Assembly (NCBI GenBank): GCA_949987705.1
Contig: OX465283.1
Coordinates: forward strand, 156,131,850 to 156,195,849
Direction: 5' to 3'
DNA: 64,000 bases
Source: Thereva unica
Taxonomy: Eukaryota > Arthropoda > Insecta > Diptera > Therevidae
Under the pieces are notes generated by a model that ran no database searches, was not told where the DNA came from, and saw only the letters and a program-made list of their open reading frames with translations. The translations under genes were made by a program, and so were the position numbers. Below are positions 47,880-59,150 of the stretch, piece after piece (the stretch's first letter is position 1; every line of letters starts with the position of its first letter).

Positions 47880-48180
47880 GCATATCACAGGGAGAAGTGC
47901 TGTCCTCGCTACAAGGAAGAAGGAAAGTGGTCGCATATGCTGGCGACCTAGTAATTCTAACTTCTGGTAAATATCTACATGTATTGACGGAGATTATGGA
48001 AGGAGCTCTGAACTGCCTTAGCAGATGGGCAAAAGGTTGTGGCCGGTGTGCTTACCGTGCAAAGACACAACTGATGCTGGAGCTAAGAAACCAGCTTTAA
48101 ACTATCTAAGATTGGTGTTATATTTGACCCTAAACTAAACTGTCAATTTTGAGGAAAGAGTTAGAAGAGCCTATATAGCT
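47880..48180 (+). pseudogene. R1/LOA-type reverse transcriptase fragment
   Basis: Plus strand: KVVAYAGDLVILTSGKYLHV, then LNCLSRWAKGCG and KTQLMLELRN. This is the YADD block with the first catalytic Asp replaced by Gly (YAGD) and the following W-...-KT--- block. Both sides are broken. At about 48190 it abuts, without spacer, an RTE 3' fragment of a different clade. Confidence 0.65.
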
Positions 48181-48189
48181 ATAGTAGAA

Positions 48190-48440
48190 TTTAAAATGAA
48201 GAACCATGGCGCCGTGCCGGCTAAGAAAAGATAGATGACCAAATCAGGCGAAGGAAACGGAATTGGATTGGCCACACCCTGCGACGCGAAAACGAAAATC
48301 TAGCCAAACAGGCCCTTGACTGGAATCCGCAAGGATCCCGTCGAGTCGGTAGACCTAGAACAACGTGGGGGAGAACACTACTACCAGAGGCCGCAACAAC
48401 TGAGAGATCCTGGTTAGCTGAGAGCCGTCGCGCAATTCAA
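48190..48440 (+). mobile_element. 3' fragment of the 36 kb RTE family
   Basis: Nearly identical to 39380-39620, from 'tggcgccgtgccggc(c/t)aaga' through 'ggccacacc(t/c)tgcgacgcga' and 'gactggaatccgcaagg(t/a)tc' to 'cgcaacaact'. It has scattered substitutions, including an in-frame stop near 48230. A second, 5'-truncated copy of the same family. Confidence 0.9.
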
Positions 48441-49300
48441 TAACGGCGTTGAATGTATTCTATAGTCAGCTGCAGGCCTCCATGAATGATTGTATTGTGA
48501 GCGTCCAGCACTATTAGAGAGGATACATGACTGACTTTGGGAAGGATTATGGGATGTTTCTCTGAGTATAGGTTAGCAATGAATTTTTTGATCGGCTTCT
48601 AACATGCAATCTTTGCTCCAGATGGTGTTCTGGGCTCGTATTGCATCTAGTTTTTGCAATGTCTTCGACAACCAGCTACTGTATTCAGTTGGTAGTCGTG
48701 GATGTTCTTGGATGGGTTGTTGCACCAAACAATGCGTTGTAGATTGTGGTCAGGCTCATTCATCTTCTAGACATCAGCTCTAATTGCGATGACGCGTCCA
48801 GTTGATGACAATTGCGCAAATATCCCGTTGTAGTTTAGGGCTAACAAGTAGATGATCATTTAGGGCATATGCATTAGTCGTCTTGACGATGCGTCGGAAA
48901 CCATTCTTCGTTTAATTGATACGGAATCTTCACATGTTTGTTTCGCCTTCGGAAAAATTGGAGGATTTTACTAATTGTATGTGGCCAAGTTCCTTATACT
49001 AATCCATAAAGGAGACATATTGTGCCTGCAAGTCTGGGTTAGCTTGAACCTCACCTTCATTTGGTACAAGCGCTCTATTGAATGTTGCCTCAAGCTGCCA
49101 AGCTGGATGTTGGCTTCAAACTGTTGCGGAAGTGGAAATATCACTATATATCGTCCATTTGACTCACGTTACAGTGTCTGGTTATAGAAATCTTCACAAT
49201 AAATCTGGTTTCTATAAGTACCTGTTTTTGCGAAACATCTTCCTTCTCTCAGAACTCGTATTGTTGGACGAAGTAACTACCGTTGTTGTACATAGAGGTT
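48441..49300. other. Unassigned, probably decayed LINE sequence
   Basis: The minus strand has short protein-like pieces (e.g. about 48600-48760) suggestive of a LINE but too short to name. Confidence 0.25.
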
Positions 49301-49479
49301 TTTGATCATTATTGCTTAGCAGTCTATATAACTTTCCCGAAATAGCTGCTCATTCGTAAATGAATAACACAGACGAACAAAACTAGAGTAGGGTAAGCGC
49401 CGTAGGCACATCCATGGAAAATATACAGAAATGGCTGTGGTGTATCGACCAGGAGCATACACTATGCACTTCATTGACC

Positions 49480-49590
49480 AGGAGATCACTTTCTTGTTTA
49501 TTACGCCTACAGGCGATGGATGGATTCGAACCACAGACCCCTGGAATGGCAGCCTTAGTCAACTACTAGGCTGCAAAAGCCGGCTCATGT
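49480..49590 (-). mobile_element. tRNA-derived SINE head, probable
   Basis: Read on minus, CAGCCTAGTAGTTGACTAAG resembles a Pol III A box. About 40 bases further GGTTCGAATCC (plus 49525-49535) is a perfect B box. The acceptor and other stems do not form a good tRNA, so a SINE or tRNA pseudogene is more likely than a tRNA gene. The 3' extent toward lower coordinates is undefined. Confidence 0.5.
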
Positions 49591-49609
49591 AACAATACTT
49601 GAAAAGTAG

Positions 49610-49819
49610 TGATGAGCAAACGCAAGAGCAAAACAATACTAATCTAATCTCGTTATTATCTTGTTCTTGTTCAGTCTGTCTTGTTCTTGTTCTTGCAAGC
49701 CTAACTAAGTCTTGTTCTTGTTCTTGCAAGCCTAACTAAGTCTTGTTCTTGTTCTTGGTCTTACAAAATGTTCAAGAACGATACAAGACTGCAAGAGCAA
49801 GACCATTTTTGCTCATCAC
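49610..49819. mobile_element. MITE, TGATGAGCAA family, copy 2
   Basis: GTGATGAGCAAA at the left and TTTGCTCATCAC at the right are perfect TIRs flanked by TA (49608-49609, 49820-49821). The interior has repeated 'cttgttcttgttcttgcaag' words, including a tandem ~34-bp duplication ('gcaagcctaactaagtcttg'). 210 bp, non-coding. Same family as 25347-25578. Confidence 0.88.
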
Positions 49820-49821
49820 TA

Positions 49822-50480
49822 TTGGAAAGTTTGGCCCAACTAGGGAATCATTCGTTCACCTGTTAGCATAGCATGGCAAGACTTCGCCAATATACGATCG
49901 ATTAGTTGGTTGGCGAAAATTGGGAATACTGTGAAAGTACCACTGCTCTGGGAAGGAATAAGCGAGAAAGATAACAGAATATTTAGAGTTGCCCGAATCT
50001 GGATGGGATCAAATACCGTGAGTTTGTAGACCTATTTTTACGGGGCTTGGCTGAGACGTCGAAACTAAAAATATTAGATATTATCATACCTGACTGTGTA
50101 GTACCTTCTAGCATGCGCTGTGGGGTACAAAACCGCACCTAGGGCTATCGATAACAAGAATTCAGAGTCTTCATCGACTGAATCAGTCTAGAGGCTGATT
50201 AGTAATTTGCAGATTCTTTTCATCTGAATTCGAATGCACAAAAATTCTTTAAAAATTGAAAATCTTCTCTACCAACAAAAAATTCGTTTTGGAATTCATA
50301 TTTCACTTCAAATCCCCGATATACTCAGGCCGAAGAATCCAAATCCACTTTACTAAATCTGATTTACAGCCAAAACCTAAGTGAGACACTTCCGGAATCT
50401 TTATCTCCCTCAACTCCTTAATTACGAGTGAGAGTAAATATGAAAATTCCTATCCAGAAAGGCCACACCACAGCCGACGG
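49822..50480. other. Spacer, no gene seen
   Basis: No recognisable gene or element. Confidence 0.3.
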
Positions 50481-51095
50481 CATTGCATCATCATCTGATC
50501 TCTCGGATCTGGAAACAAGATAAAGGCGCATTTTCGGAATACTTGGTGCGTTTCCACTTAGGCAAACAGAGTTACGGGGTGGAACATCTGCTCCGTATCA
50601 GACGATATCAGGGCAGAGATAAAGATCCACAAAAGAGATCGAGGCCCAGGCCTAGTATCGAAGGCGAGGATCGGACTAGAAATTTTTTCATAGAGTCTGC
50701 CTGGAAAGAGATCGAGGCCGGGAAGTCGCCGCCTTTGGAGCCGCATTTTTGGGGCCCCGCTCACAAAAGTGACTTATTGTGCCGGGTTCGACCCTCTCAC
50801 AGATTTCCGGGGGGATGGCGATCCTCTGCCATCCGAGGCCAGAGAATCTTATAATTTATTGGACACGGTGCGGTTTTTTTGGTCCCTCAGCAAAATGATC
50901 GAAAACATGTGTTTTGGTGCCTCATGGGATTTCGATTTGGCGAACTCTTTCGCCTCTCGACTCTCATTACGTCAGTATTATCCAGATCCGTAGCGGGACC
51001 ACAGATCTTGTGGCGGACGCCGACCGACGATCTTGTTGCGGCCTGTTATTTTAATAAGACGACGACGACGACCGTGCACGATCCTCCCGAATGGT
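50481..51095 (+). other. GC-rich block of unknown nature, possibly repeat-derived
   Basis: Markedly GC-richer than its flanks, with an open plus frame at 50483-50854 and a Pol III B-box-like GGGTTCGACCCT at about 50785-50796. It ends in 'acgacgacgacgaccgtgca'. The translated frame resembles no family I know. Confidence 0.3.
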
Positions 51096-51901
51096 AATCA
51101 CAAAAATGTCAATTAAAGATGAAAGGGAATTTGACTAATAGGCAGTGGAACAGTTGCTCTAACTGGACGATGACGGCCGATGATATATGAAAGTATCGAG
51201 ATATTTATAGTGACATTTTTGGCTTTGGTTTTTGTTGCCAACTGTGGGAAAAATTGGAGACAAGATGCCGGGAGTAGGATCCTCTTTGTTTTAAATGACA
51301 GACCACACACATGATTCCGAGGAGAGAGAAATTCTTGTGTGAATGTGAAAAATTTTTGGTTGTGTAAAAATTGTTATTTTTAATTAACCTTTTTTTTTGT
51401 TTTTGTTCCGGGGAGAGAATTTTGGGAGGACAGTGGCGCAACATTCTTGGTGTATGCTTGGTTAAGTTAATGCGCAACAGATTTATTGAACATTCTTGGA
51501 TCTTGTGGGACAGACTCTAGTTAGTTTATTTATTCTGAAAAAGTGGATTCGGTTTTTTGTGAAAATCAAGAAATGATTTAAATAAAATTTGGTGAAATTT
51601 GAAAATGCCGTGGACTCTATACCAGTACAAAGAGCCGCCTCACATGTGCCAACGAGGAATGAAATATCTCTAGTAGACCAACATTTCTGGAATAGAAATT
51701 GTCGGTGGACTATGTCCTTTGTCTGGAGGGCAAATATAGACCAAGTATGTCTAGCATGGTCTTTCAGGAAGATCATAGCCCTGATCTCAGATTTCGAACA
51801 GATTTTAACTACTGTACCATGTCAATACCAAAGCTCTAAATACCGTTGCAATCCAAATGGTGTTTTACCTAAATAGACGACAAAATCACATCACTACAGC
51901 T
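51096..51901. other. Spacer, no gene seen
   Basis: No domain or element was recognised. Confidence 0.3.
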
Positions 51902-52090
51902 CAGGGACGGCGCTTTCATAGGTGCAAATGGTGCGCTTGCACCGGGCGCAATTTCTGAAATTAAGATTTAAAACCAAAAAAGAAAACGTTGAAATTTTTT
52001 TTAAAGTGTTCACGTGCCATTTTGATGTATAAAAGGATCTGTATAGAGTGTTTGTGTCTTTTTCTATTGTCCTTCGCAAGATGTAGCCAA
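51902..52090. mobile_element. MITE, CAGGGCCGGCG family, partial copy
   Basis: It starts 'cagggacggcgctttcatag' with 'ttgcaccgggcgcaatttct' and 'gaaattaagattta', shared with 52390-52542. The opposite end is not recognisable. Confidence 0.55.
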
Positions 52091-52389
52091 TCCAATTCCA
52101 TTTTATTCAGCTGATTCCGTCGTCTGTCTTTTCCATAGTTCTTGATTTGTAGTATGTACTAGGCGTACTATTATAGATTTATTATATGAAGTGAAATACA
52201 CCGAAAAACACGTTGAAACAGATGATGAGGTTGGTAGATGTGTGATGTGTGGGGTGGCAGTCGCGCTGAAGGCCATTTACCAGAAGCTTAAGCGGTACGA
52301 AGATTAAAGAAACAGCATCAGCGGGAGAGATTTGTGAAGCTAAAGCACAAGTAAAACCCAGCCTAAAAGCAAGATCTTCAAGTAGCAGG

Positions 52390-52542
52390 CAAGGGCAGCG
52401 CTTTCATTGGTGGAGATGGTCCACTAGCACCGGGCGCAATTTCAGAAATTAAGACTTAAAAAATAAATTTAAACTTGGACAGTTGATGGGGGTGCAATAT
52501 GGCATACTGCACCGGGCGCAAAGAAAACAAACGCCGGCCCTG
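52390..52542. mobile_element. MITE, CAGGGCCGGCG family, short copy
   Basis: Left end 'caagggcagcgctttcattg' and right end complementary to CAGGGCCGGCGTTTG. It contains 'caccgggcgcaa' twice. 153 bp; no matching flanking 8-mers. Confidence 0.6.
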
Positions 52543-52949
52543 CTAGAGCTTGCCGAAGTAGCGTTTCGAAGATGCGATGAAGTCGCGTGATCATAGTGAT
52601 TCTCTTCCTCGCTAGCACCACACAGTGGCAAACAATATAGTTCCTCTTATCGGCTTTCTTCAGTCGTAACCCGGCTAGTATAGGGTCCCTATGAAGCTAC
52701 CTCTACCGCCTTTTGTTGACCCTACACAGGGTAGATTGCCCTATAAGGCCCACAACAGGCATCTAATGTCTTGCCCCATTCCGACTGGAAAATAGAGACT
52801 AAAAAATTTCAGATTTCCGACGTGGATATGCGACGTACTGCGACGGTGTCGAAAGAGCGTTGCTAGTGTCATTTTTCCAAATGGTCCCCCCGCTGAGTAC
52901 TAATCACGTCGAATGCTGGTTGACTTTTGTAATCGAATTATAATATAGT
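52543..52949. other. Spacer, no gene seen
   Basis: No recognisable structure. Confidence 0.3.
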
Positions 52950-53063
52950 GCGCTTTCAGTAATGCAGGATGCGTGCGCAAATGACTTATTCAGCAATTGA
53001 AAGTGTAAGCTTTCAATGACTGAATAAGTCAATTGCGCACGCATCCTGCATTACTGAAAGCGC
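52950..53063. mobile_element. 114-bp near-perfect hairpin MITE
   Basis: The left arm 'gcgctttcagtaatgcagga' continues 'tgcgtgcgcaaatgacttattcag'. It is complemented by the right arm from 'ctgaataagtcaattgcgca' to 'ctgcattactgaaagcgc', with a single-base type difference. The centre (caattgaaagtgtaagctttcaatga) itself folds. Non-coding. Confidence 0.9.
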
Positions 53064-54280
53064 CCATAAGTATGCTAAAATGGCCAATATAAAGCAAGGC
53101 AACAATAAAAACTAAATTTTTGTATGAGTAAAACTGAAGGTTAAGCTTAAAGCTTTTTAAAAAGCTTTCCGAATACGTAAGGCAGATGTTGGGATTGTAC
53201 CATTTCATGTTTGTCTCATAGCGCCCTTATGAGAAACTGATAGGTCATACCTCACTTCAATATAGTATATTATTATTTTATGCGGCGCTCAAAAGGAATC
53301 TAAGACTAAATCCCTCTTTCAGCAGGCTCTTATTTGCCACCGGGGTCCTCATAGAGAGCCTTCGGTAAAATCCATAGGCCATGTCGGTAGTGGTAAGCTG
53401 TAGAACTAGCAAGAAACCGGTAGGGACTCCCATGACGTACAGGCCTTCGAAGGAACTAGACAAAGCTCGATACTAACCTTCCTACTCTCCTCCCGTTTTC
53501 CTCTCCCCACTTCTAAGCCAAGGTGTTTAACTTGCGTGGCCAGCCAGTTGTTAAGAGTGCTGGTTTCAAACGGTTTACTCTGATGCCCACCAAGGTCGGA
53601 GTGTATAAGTGCCTTATCGTAGCAAGCGGCTCTGGCAGGATGGACTTATCTCTTCTTCTTCTTCTTCCTTGCTAGTAGTTTGGAAGAAATCAACAGTTGT
53701 GCAGCGAGTATCAGCCTGTACAAAACCTCCTTCAACCTGGTCAGAGGGAAAGTTACTTTCCTCCAGCCTGAAGATGGTATTTGCGACGACCACCGATTCA
53801 GTGAGTGACACCCATACGTTTTGGATTGGCAGGGCAAACCATTGGCCGGGGTCTTTTTATTCTTGATAAGATTGCTAAGAGTGAGAAGACTGTGCATGAG
53901 CGAGACCAGTGGGTTGAAACAAAGTCCCAGTCGATTGTTGAGAATTACACAAAAGGCTGGCACTTAATCAAGCCAACAATCCAGAGTCGCGAGAGGTGCC
54001 GAAAAGACTCTCCTAAAACGAAGACCCATCGAGATGCCCAAAACGACAAAGCGACACATCGTCTTTCAGGAAAAAGGTTGTTACAGCGAGTACAGCAGCG
54101 GCAAATGGATCACAGCAGTGCTCAGAAAGGCCGCTGAGCGAGGTGTTCATGGATCCATAGACCTGCAAGTAGCTTTGATGAACGAGAGACAGTTTCTCGT
54201 CTTGTCGGCTGTTCGATAAATCGGCGGTTCGGGTGCTGGACCTTGTTGCGGATCGTGGTTTTACAGCTGGTGGAAGAATT
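53064..54280. other. Unassigned, probably repeat-derived
   Basis: Broken frames on both strands with no named family. Confidence 0.25.
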
Positions 54281-54284
54281 CTAT

Positions 54285-54440
54285 CCAAGTTCCATCCGAT
54301 TTTTGATGTTGTTGTTGCTGTTTCGCCACCTAACCGCCGGTTTGGTACAGCGTCCGGTACTCGTGCCTCGACGCCGCTTCTTCCAGTTCGGCCGCAACGT
54401 TATTCCAGTACGCTTCTCGTTCCGATTTCATTTTCTGTCG
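54285..54440 (-). pseudogene. RTE-like LINE linker fragment
   Basis: The minus strand from about 54432 reads KSEREAYWNNVAAELEEAAS, then RTLYQT and, after a frameshift, RRLGGE. This resembles the region between endonuclease and RT in RTE-type elements (YW---A-E-E-A------LY---R---G). A short relic. Confidence 0.45.
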
Positions 54441-56845
54441 AACTTCATTGTTCAATCTTCGGCAGTGCTCAAAGTCGATGTGTTTCATTCACTTCCGCTG
54501 ATCGACGAGGTCCAAACAGCTGTCCATGGTTGGGTTCGTTTAGGATAGGTGGACACAACTCCATTGCTAGCGCCGATCCAAGTGGCAAGGGGTGGCAAAA
54601 TGAATGCAAAAAACAATTTCGAGCAAAAAATAAAATTTTGATGGAGCCTTTTTTCAAAAAACCTTAGCACCTCTCAAAGTTCCAAACACTTCTTCGGCTT
54701 TCATATACCTTAACAAGATGATCTGCAAGGCCAGTTGGATATTTCTCTTCTTAACCCATGGAGTAGGGTTCCGAATGAACCCATAAGGTAGGGTGCCGAA
54801 TTTTCGGCATACCTCTTCAAGGAGGGCAGACTGAGTCCACGAACCACGGTGGAGTGAGCTTAGATCACTCCTTCATTGGAAGAAAATATCCTTAGAGGCC
54901 CACCTGCGGAAGTACGGGCACCTTTTGCTCCATCGGAGAGGCGACCCAAAAAGCGTCCGACGAATTCGGGAAGCTGGGTACTCCCGTGTAGAAACTGATG
55001 GGCTCTGTATCGCCCTCGAGAAAGAGAAGAATGCCGTTTTACTCAATAAGAAGATAGTTAGATCCTCTGGATCTTCTCCCGACCACAATAACTCGGCGAA
55101 AAGGTGAAGGCTCCAGGCATACGGTTTGAGAATCCGACTAAAAACCATTAAGAAAAGAAGTCCGATGAAATAGCAGAAAGTGTCAGACGAGGACGTTCTT
55201 GCGATGTGCATATCCGGAGAATCTCCTGATTATAGAACAGCTAGTTGCCGTCCAAGAGAGTTTTCTGGAGGCTGCTGCGTGCCCCTGTGATGGGCCGCCT
55301 TAAGTCCGGGAAGGAGCAATCCTTCTCGCTGTAGACGAGGGAAAGCTACCGCGAAGCTATGATGTGGTCCAGTGCTTCTCTGCGGATACATTTTGTTGAA
55401 AACTTAGAGATCCAAAAAACGACTTTAACGGTGTAGGAGTTCCCTGCGGACCAAATGTCTATTGACGAGCTGAGGCGGACGGGTGGCCATATTGGCGGCA
55501 AGTTAGGTCGGGCATAGCTTAGGATCAGGAAATTCCCATGTCCCAAAGTGCGCCCAGCCAAACTTACAATGTCCCTTCATCGACCGCCAGCACCAAGGAA
55601 GCAGAACCCCGAGGTAACCAACTTAAAGGCTGGCGTGGCTGGCGAAACATCGTGGAAGCAATTTTGGTAAGAAACACTTGCTCGAATGCCCTGTTTTGCT
55701 ATTATTTGTTAAAAGGCTCTACAACCGGAATCCGGTCCTGTACTCTTGCAACAAATGTGTCACTCACTGCAAAAGTGGTGCAGCTCCACACTAGAGGTTG
55801 ACCCGTTTTGGAGTTACATTCCGTCACATCGCCCGCTGCAAAACCAAAGCAGCAGCAACATATGGCAAAATGCGACTCCAAAGCAAATCAACCTCCAATA
55901 TCCTAAATGAATGAAATGAAGACTGCTTCCAATATAAAACTTGTCCAGACACGCTTGACTATCACGCCACGGCTGCCTCGGCAGACTACGAAAAAAGATT
56001 TATCTAGGACAACCCGACATACAATTTATATGAAAGCGTCGACCAAAAGGTGCCCAAAGACAGTCCCGCTCCACCATGACCAAAGGCTACGGCCGGGGCT
56101 GTCCATTGCACACATCACAATGGACTCCGATAATTGCCGTTCTTCTGATATCGTCCGGTATTGCAAGCCCGTGAATTCGATGGATAATGCCATTTGAAAC
56201 TCTCGGCCAATGGTCGGGTCCCGTAGGCACGACCAATTCTTCTTGTCTGGTGGTGGCGACGTTTTCTTCGCTGTTTTCAATCGTATCTGTAATTTCGCTC
56301 GAACAAGATAATGGCTCGTCAATCGGAATCTTGCGATGATCAAAGCATAGTCTAACTTCGCCGAATCGTTGCCGAATGGATTTCGCCAGGTGAGTTGGCG
56401 TTTGAGTGGAGATGCTGTTGCCAACGATCAGATTGTCCAATACCCTATCCATCAGTCTATGTCTGATTGAGACGACATAAGAATTTTCTTTTCCTACATA
56501 CCTTACCCTCATTTAGTTGATCCATCGTGTGCAACAGTTGCAATATATTCGCTTGTTAAACTGGATGATACTCATTCTAGATCCAGCGAAAAGGCCAGGC
56601 TTCAACCCTCTGAGAAAACTCTGGCGTACTTTCTGTGACCAATCATTGGCGGATAGTCAATACGAGTATCCTGTCTTCTTTTGAAATGATCCGCGATGGC
56701 GCTCCTCCAAATCGTCGAACGTTCCAGTCCATAGCTCTCAGTTCGCTTAATCAAGTTTTAAATTTTATATTTCTGGGAAAATGGAAGGAAATATCCATAA
56801 TGTTTCCAGATGTTTTACATTGGACATTTTGTAATTTTATACCTT
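54441..56845. other. Unassigned, probably decayed transposon sequence
   Basis: Several medium frames on both strands (minus 54873-55211, plus 55538-55801, minus 56087-56512) with no domain I can name and no splice-bounded structure. Texture matches transposon relic rather than host exon. Confidence 0.25.
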
Positions 56846-56970
56846 AAACCAGTTCTATATGGTCAACTTTTCGTTCAACTCCAACACTCTCGGATCCCTT
56901 TTGCAAGTTGCATGCGAAGAGAAAAAGTGTTGAAGTTGAACGAAAAGTTGATTGTGTCGAACTGGTCTTA
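56846..56970. mobile_element. 125-bp hairpin MITE
   Basis: The arms 'accagttctatatggtcaac'...'ttttcgttcaactccaacac' and 'gtgttgaagttgaacgaaaa'...'gaactggtc' are inverted with a few mismatches. TTA at about 56844-56846 and 56968-56970 is a possible duplication. Confidence 0.75.
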
Positions 56971-57300
56971 GTTCTTGAAAAACGTTACGCAAGAGACTTC
57001 ACTTGTCCTTAGTCCATTTCTTTTTCACTGTCATTTCTTTTTTTGTAGCTTAATTTGGCACAGAAAGTACATGTGGTATACATATACCATAGTATAAATA
57101 GCTCGATAAAGGCTTATCTCATTTCGGAATTGGGCCCTGTCTCTCGTTAAGGAGACCCAATTAGTTTCGATTGAAATTGTTTTAGTTCGTATTGCAACAT
57201 TATGCCCAAACTACAACTTCATAGTATTAGTACTGATAAAGATAGACCGATGAGTCGAGCCGCCAGCGAATGCCGATTATATGACTTTAAAACTCGCGCA
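56971..57300. other. Spacer, no gene seen
   Basis: No recognisable structure. Confidence 0.3.
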
Positions 57301-59150
57301 TCCCCACCCCAAAAAGCCATGCATCAAAGCAGCTGAATGCTATAAATATAGACAAGGGAAAAATTTTCTGCTAAACAGTTTTTAATGCCACGTAAATCCT
57401 TCGTATGCTGCACAAAACATCAAAGCAGTCTCTCCGCAGCGCAAGAATTCCAAAATCTACCGACAAACCTGCTGCCTTATATTTGCGCATCTAAGAGCAA
57501 AATGAGTGCCGGTAGTGGTAGTGGTAGGCCTTGGCTTTGTTAAGGAGTCATGGACAAATGCTTCTTTGCAGTCTTTTATTTGCCCGGCTCCACTCCTTGC
57601 CTTCCTGCTGGCGTGTACCCTGCCCCCGGCCCTGCCCTTGTTGAACATGCATCAAGTGTTTTTCCTGTTTTTTGTTGCTCGCGTGATGCATTTTTGCAAG
57701 CGGCATTTTACCCAGTTTGTGTGCAGAATTGTGTGTCGTTGTGTGTGTGTGTGAATGTGCATTCGCCGAGGCCGGTCCTATTCCAGAGCATGTAACACGC
57801 GAAGATGAAAGCAGCCAAGCAACAGCCAGGCCCTAATGCGGTTACAAGACCGCGATTCCTGCCAGCTGAGCCCGCTCCCAGCAGGGCAAAAAGTGTATTT
57901 TTATGCAACCAACCGGATAGGCATCGATGCCCCCCGGGGGGCAGGACGAAGGCGCTGCAATGAAATGCAATCATCGGTTACCAGCGATGCACTTTATCCG
58001 GGCGATGGAGGACTGCACGGATATAAATAAATCGGGGCTTGTCCTTGAAATCTGCGCGCCGCTGGGGCGAGGGGACGCGCCGTGAGGCCAGGGACGACAG
58101 ACCAGAGCACCACAACCACAAGAAGCAGCGATTCAAAAAGGAGCAGTGGAACTGGACTGAGGACTTTGGGGAGGGAATCGGTATGCAGCTGGGCGGGAAC
58201 GGGCGAAAACGGGAAATACTTGTTCTGCTAATTTCAATTTCTTTTCGCTATTGCAGCAGCATAGACAAGGGGGCCTCGCTGCATCGCCGGCAGGCCGGCC
58301 GGCCGTCGTCGTAGTCGGCCGTCTTGCCTGCATTGTTGGTCTGCGCGGTGTTTATGCAATCTTCCACTTAATGGTCAAGGCCTACCGGGTCGGGCGGCCT
58401 GGAGGAGACGGCGACCATGGACGACGGCGGTGGTGGTGCGTGCGCGATCCACTTATGGCCCTTGCGTCTGGGCTTGTGACCTACAAAGAACCTTTGCGTA
58501 ACTCTAGAACACTCCAAGGAAACGACGACGACGGAGGTGCTCACCGCAGTTGTTAAGGATTTTGTTGCTGGTTTCTTATAAATGCATCTCGGCGGAGCAG
58601 AGCCGAACCGGGGGGACGGAGGACTGCCGAAGGAATTTCATTTTGCCACTTTGCAATGTTGTTGTCGATGGTGGTTATCTTCTTTTTTGTGGCCAGTTCT
58701 AGTCTTACCACGTCTTTTGTGGATCTCCATCATCTTTTCTTCCTTTATTTTTTTTTTTTTTTTTTCGTTGCTTTGTAAACTCAGCCACGGTTCAGGGCTT
58801 CGGGTTTTATTTTAACCAAAAAAGTGTGCAACCACTTATCTCCTCCGGCTCTTTCCCTGGTTGCGGCGTGTAAAGTTTCAGGGCGATTGTATTTTGATGA
58901 AAACATTTCTCGGAAGTTTTGTGCCCTATCAGCTTCATCGGCAGGAAACTTAAGGGTACCACAGAGAGCCACACCGGACTGTGCTCGGTGGTGTAGAGTA
59001 CTCGGTTGTGACCATGAATAATTTTCCCAGTTTTATTCGATTGCAACAAGCCTCGAATTTGCACACTCCTCTTTTGGGCCGTGTATTGAATGCCATGAGA
59101 TAACAATCATTACGTCAAGCGCAATTGTTCGCGAAGAGCCAGTAATTAGG
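57301..59150. other. GC-balanced island without transposon signatures
   Basis: Contains 'gctataaatatagac' (about 57339) and 'ggatataaataaatc' (about 58018), both TATA-like, CpG-containing purine tracts and overlapping meaningless frames. It may hold regulatory DNA or a promoter. No gene is supported. Confidence 0.3.

Noticed and set aside
50483..50854. 123-codon plus frame in a GC-rich block
   Set aside because: The peptide is not recognisable and the frame begins without a clear start context; kept only as an unknown block.
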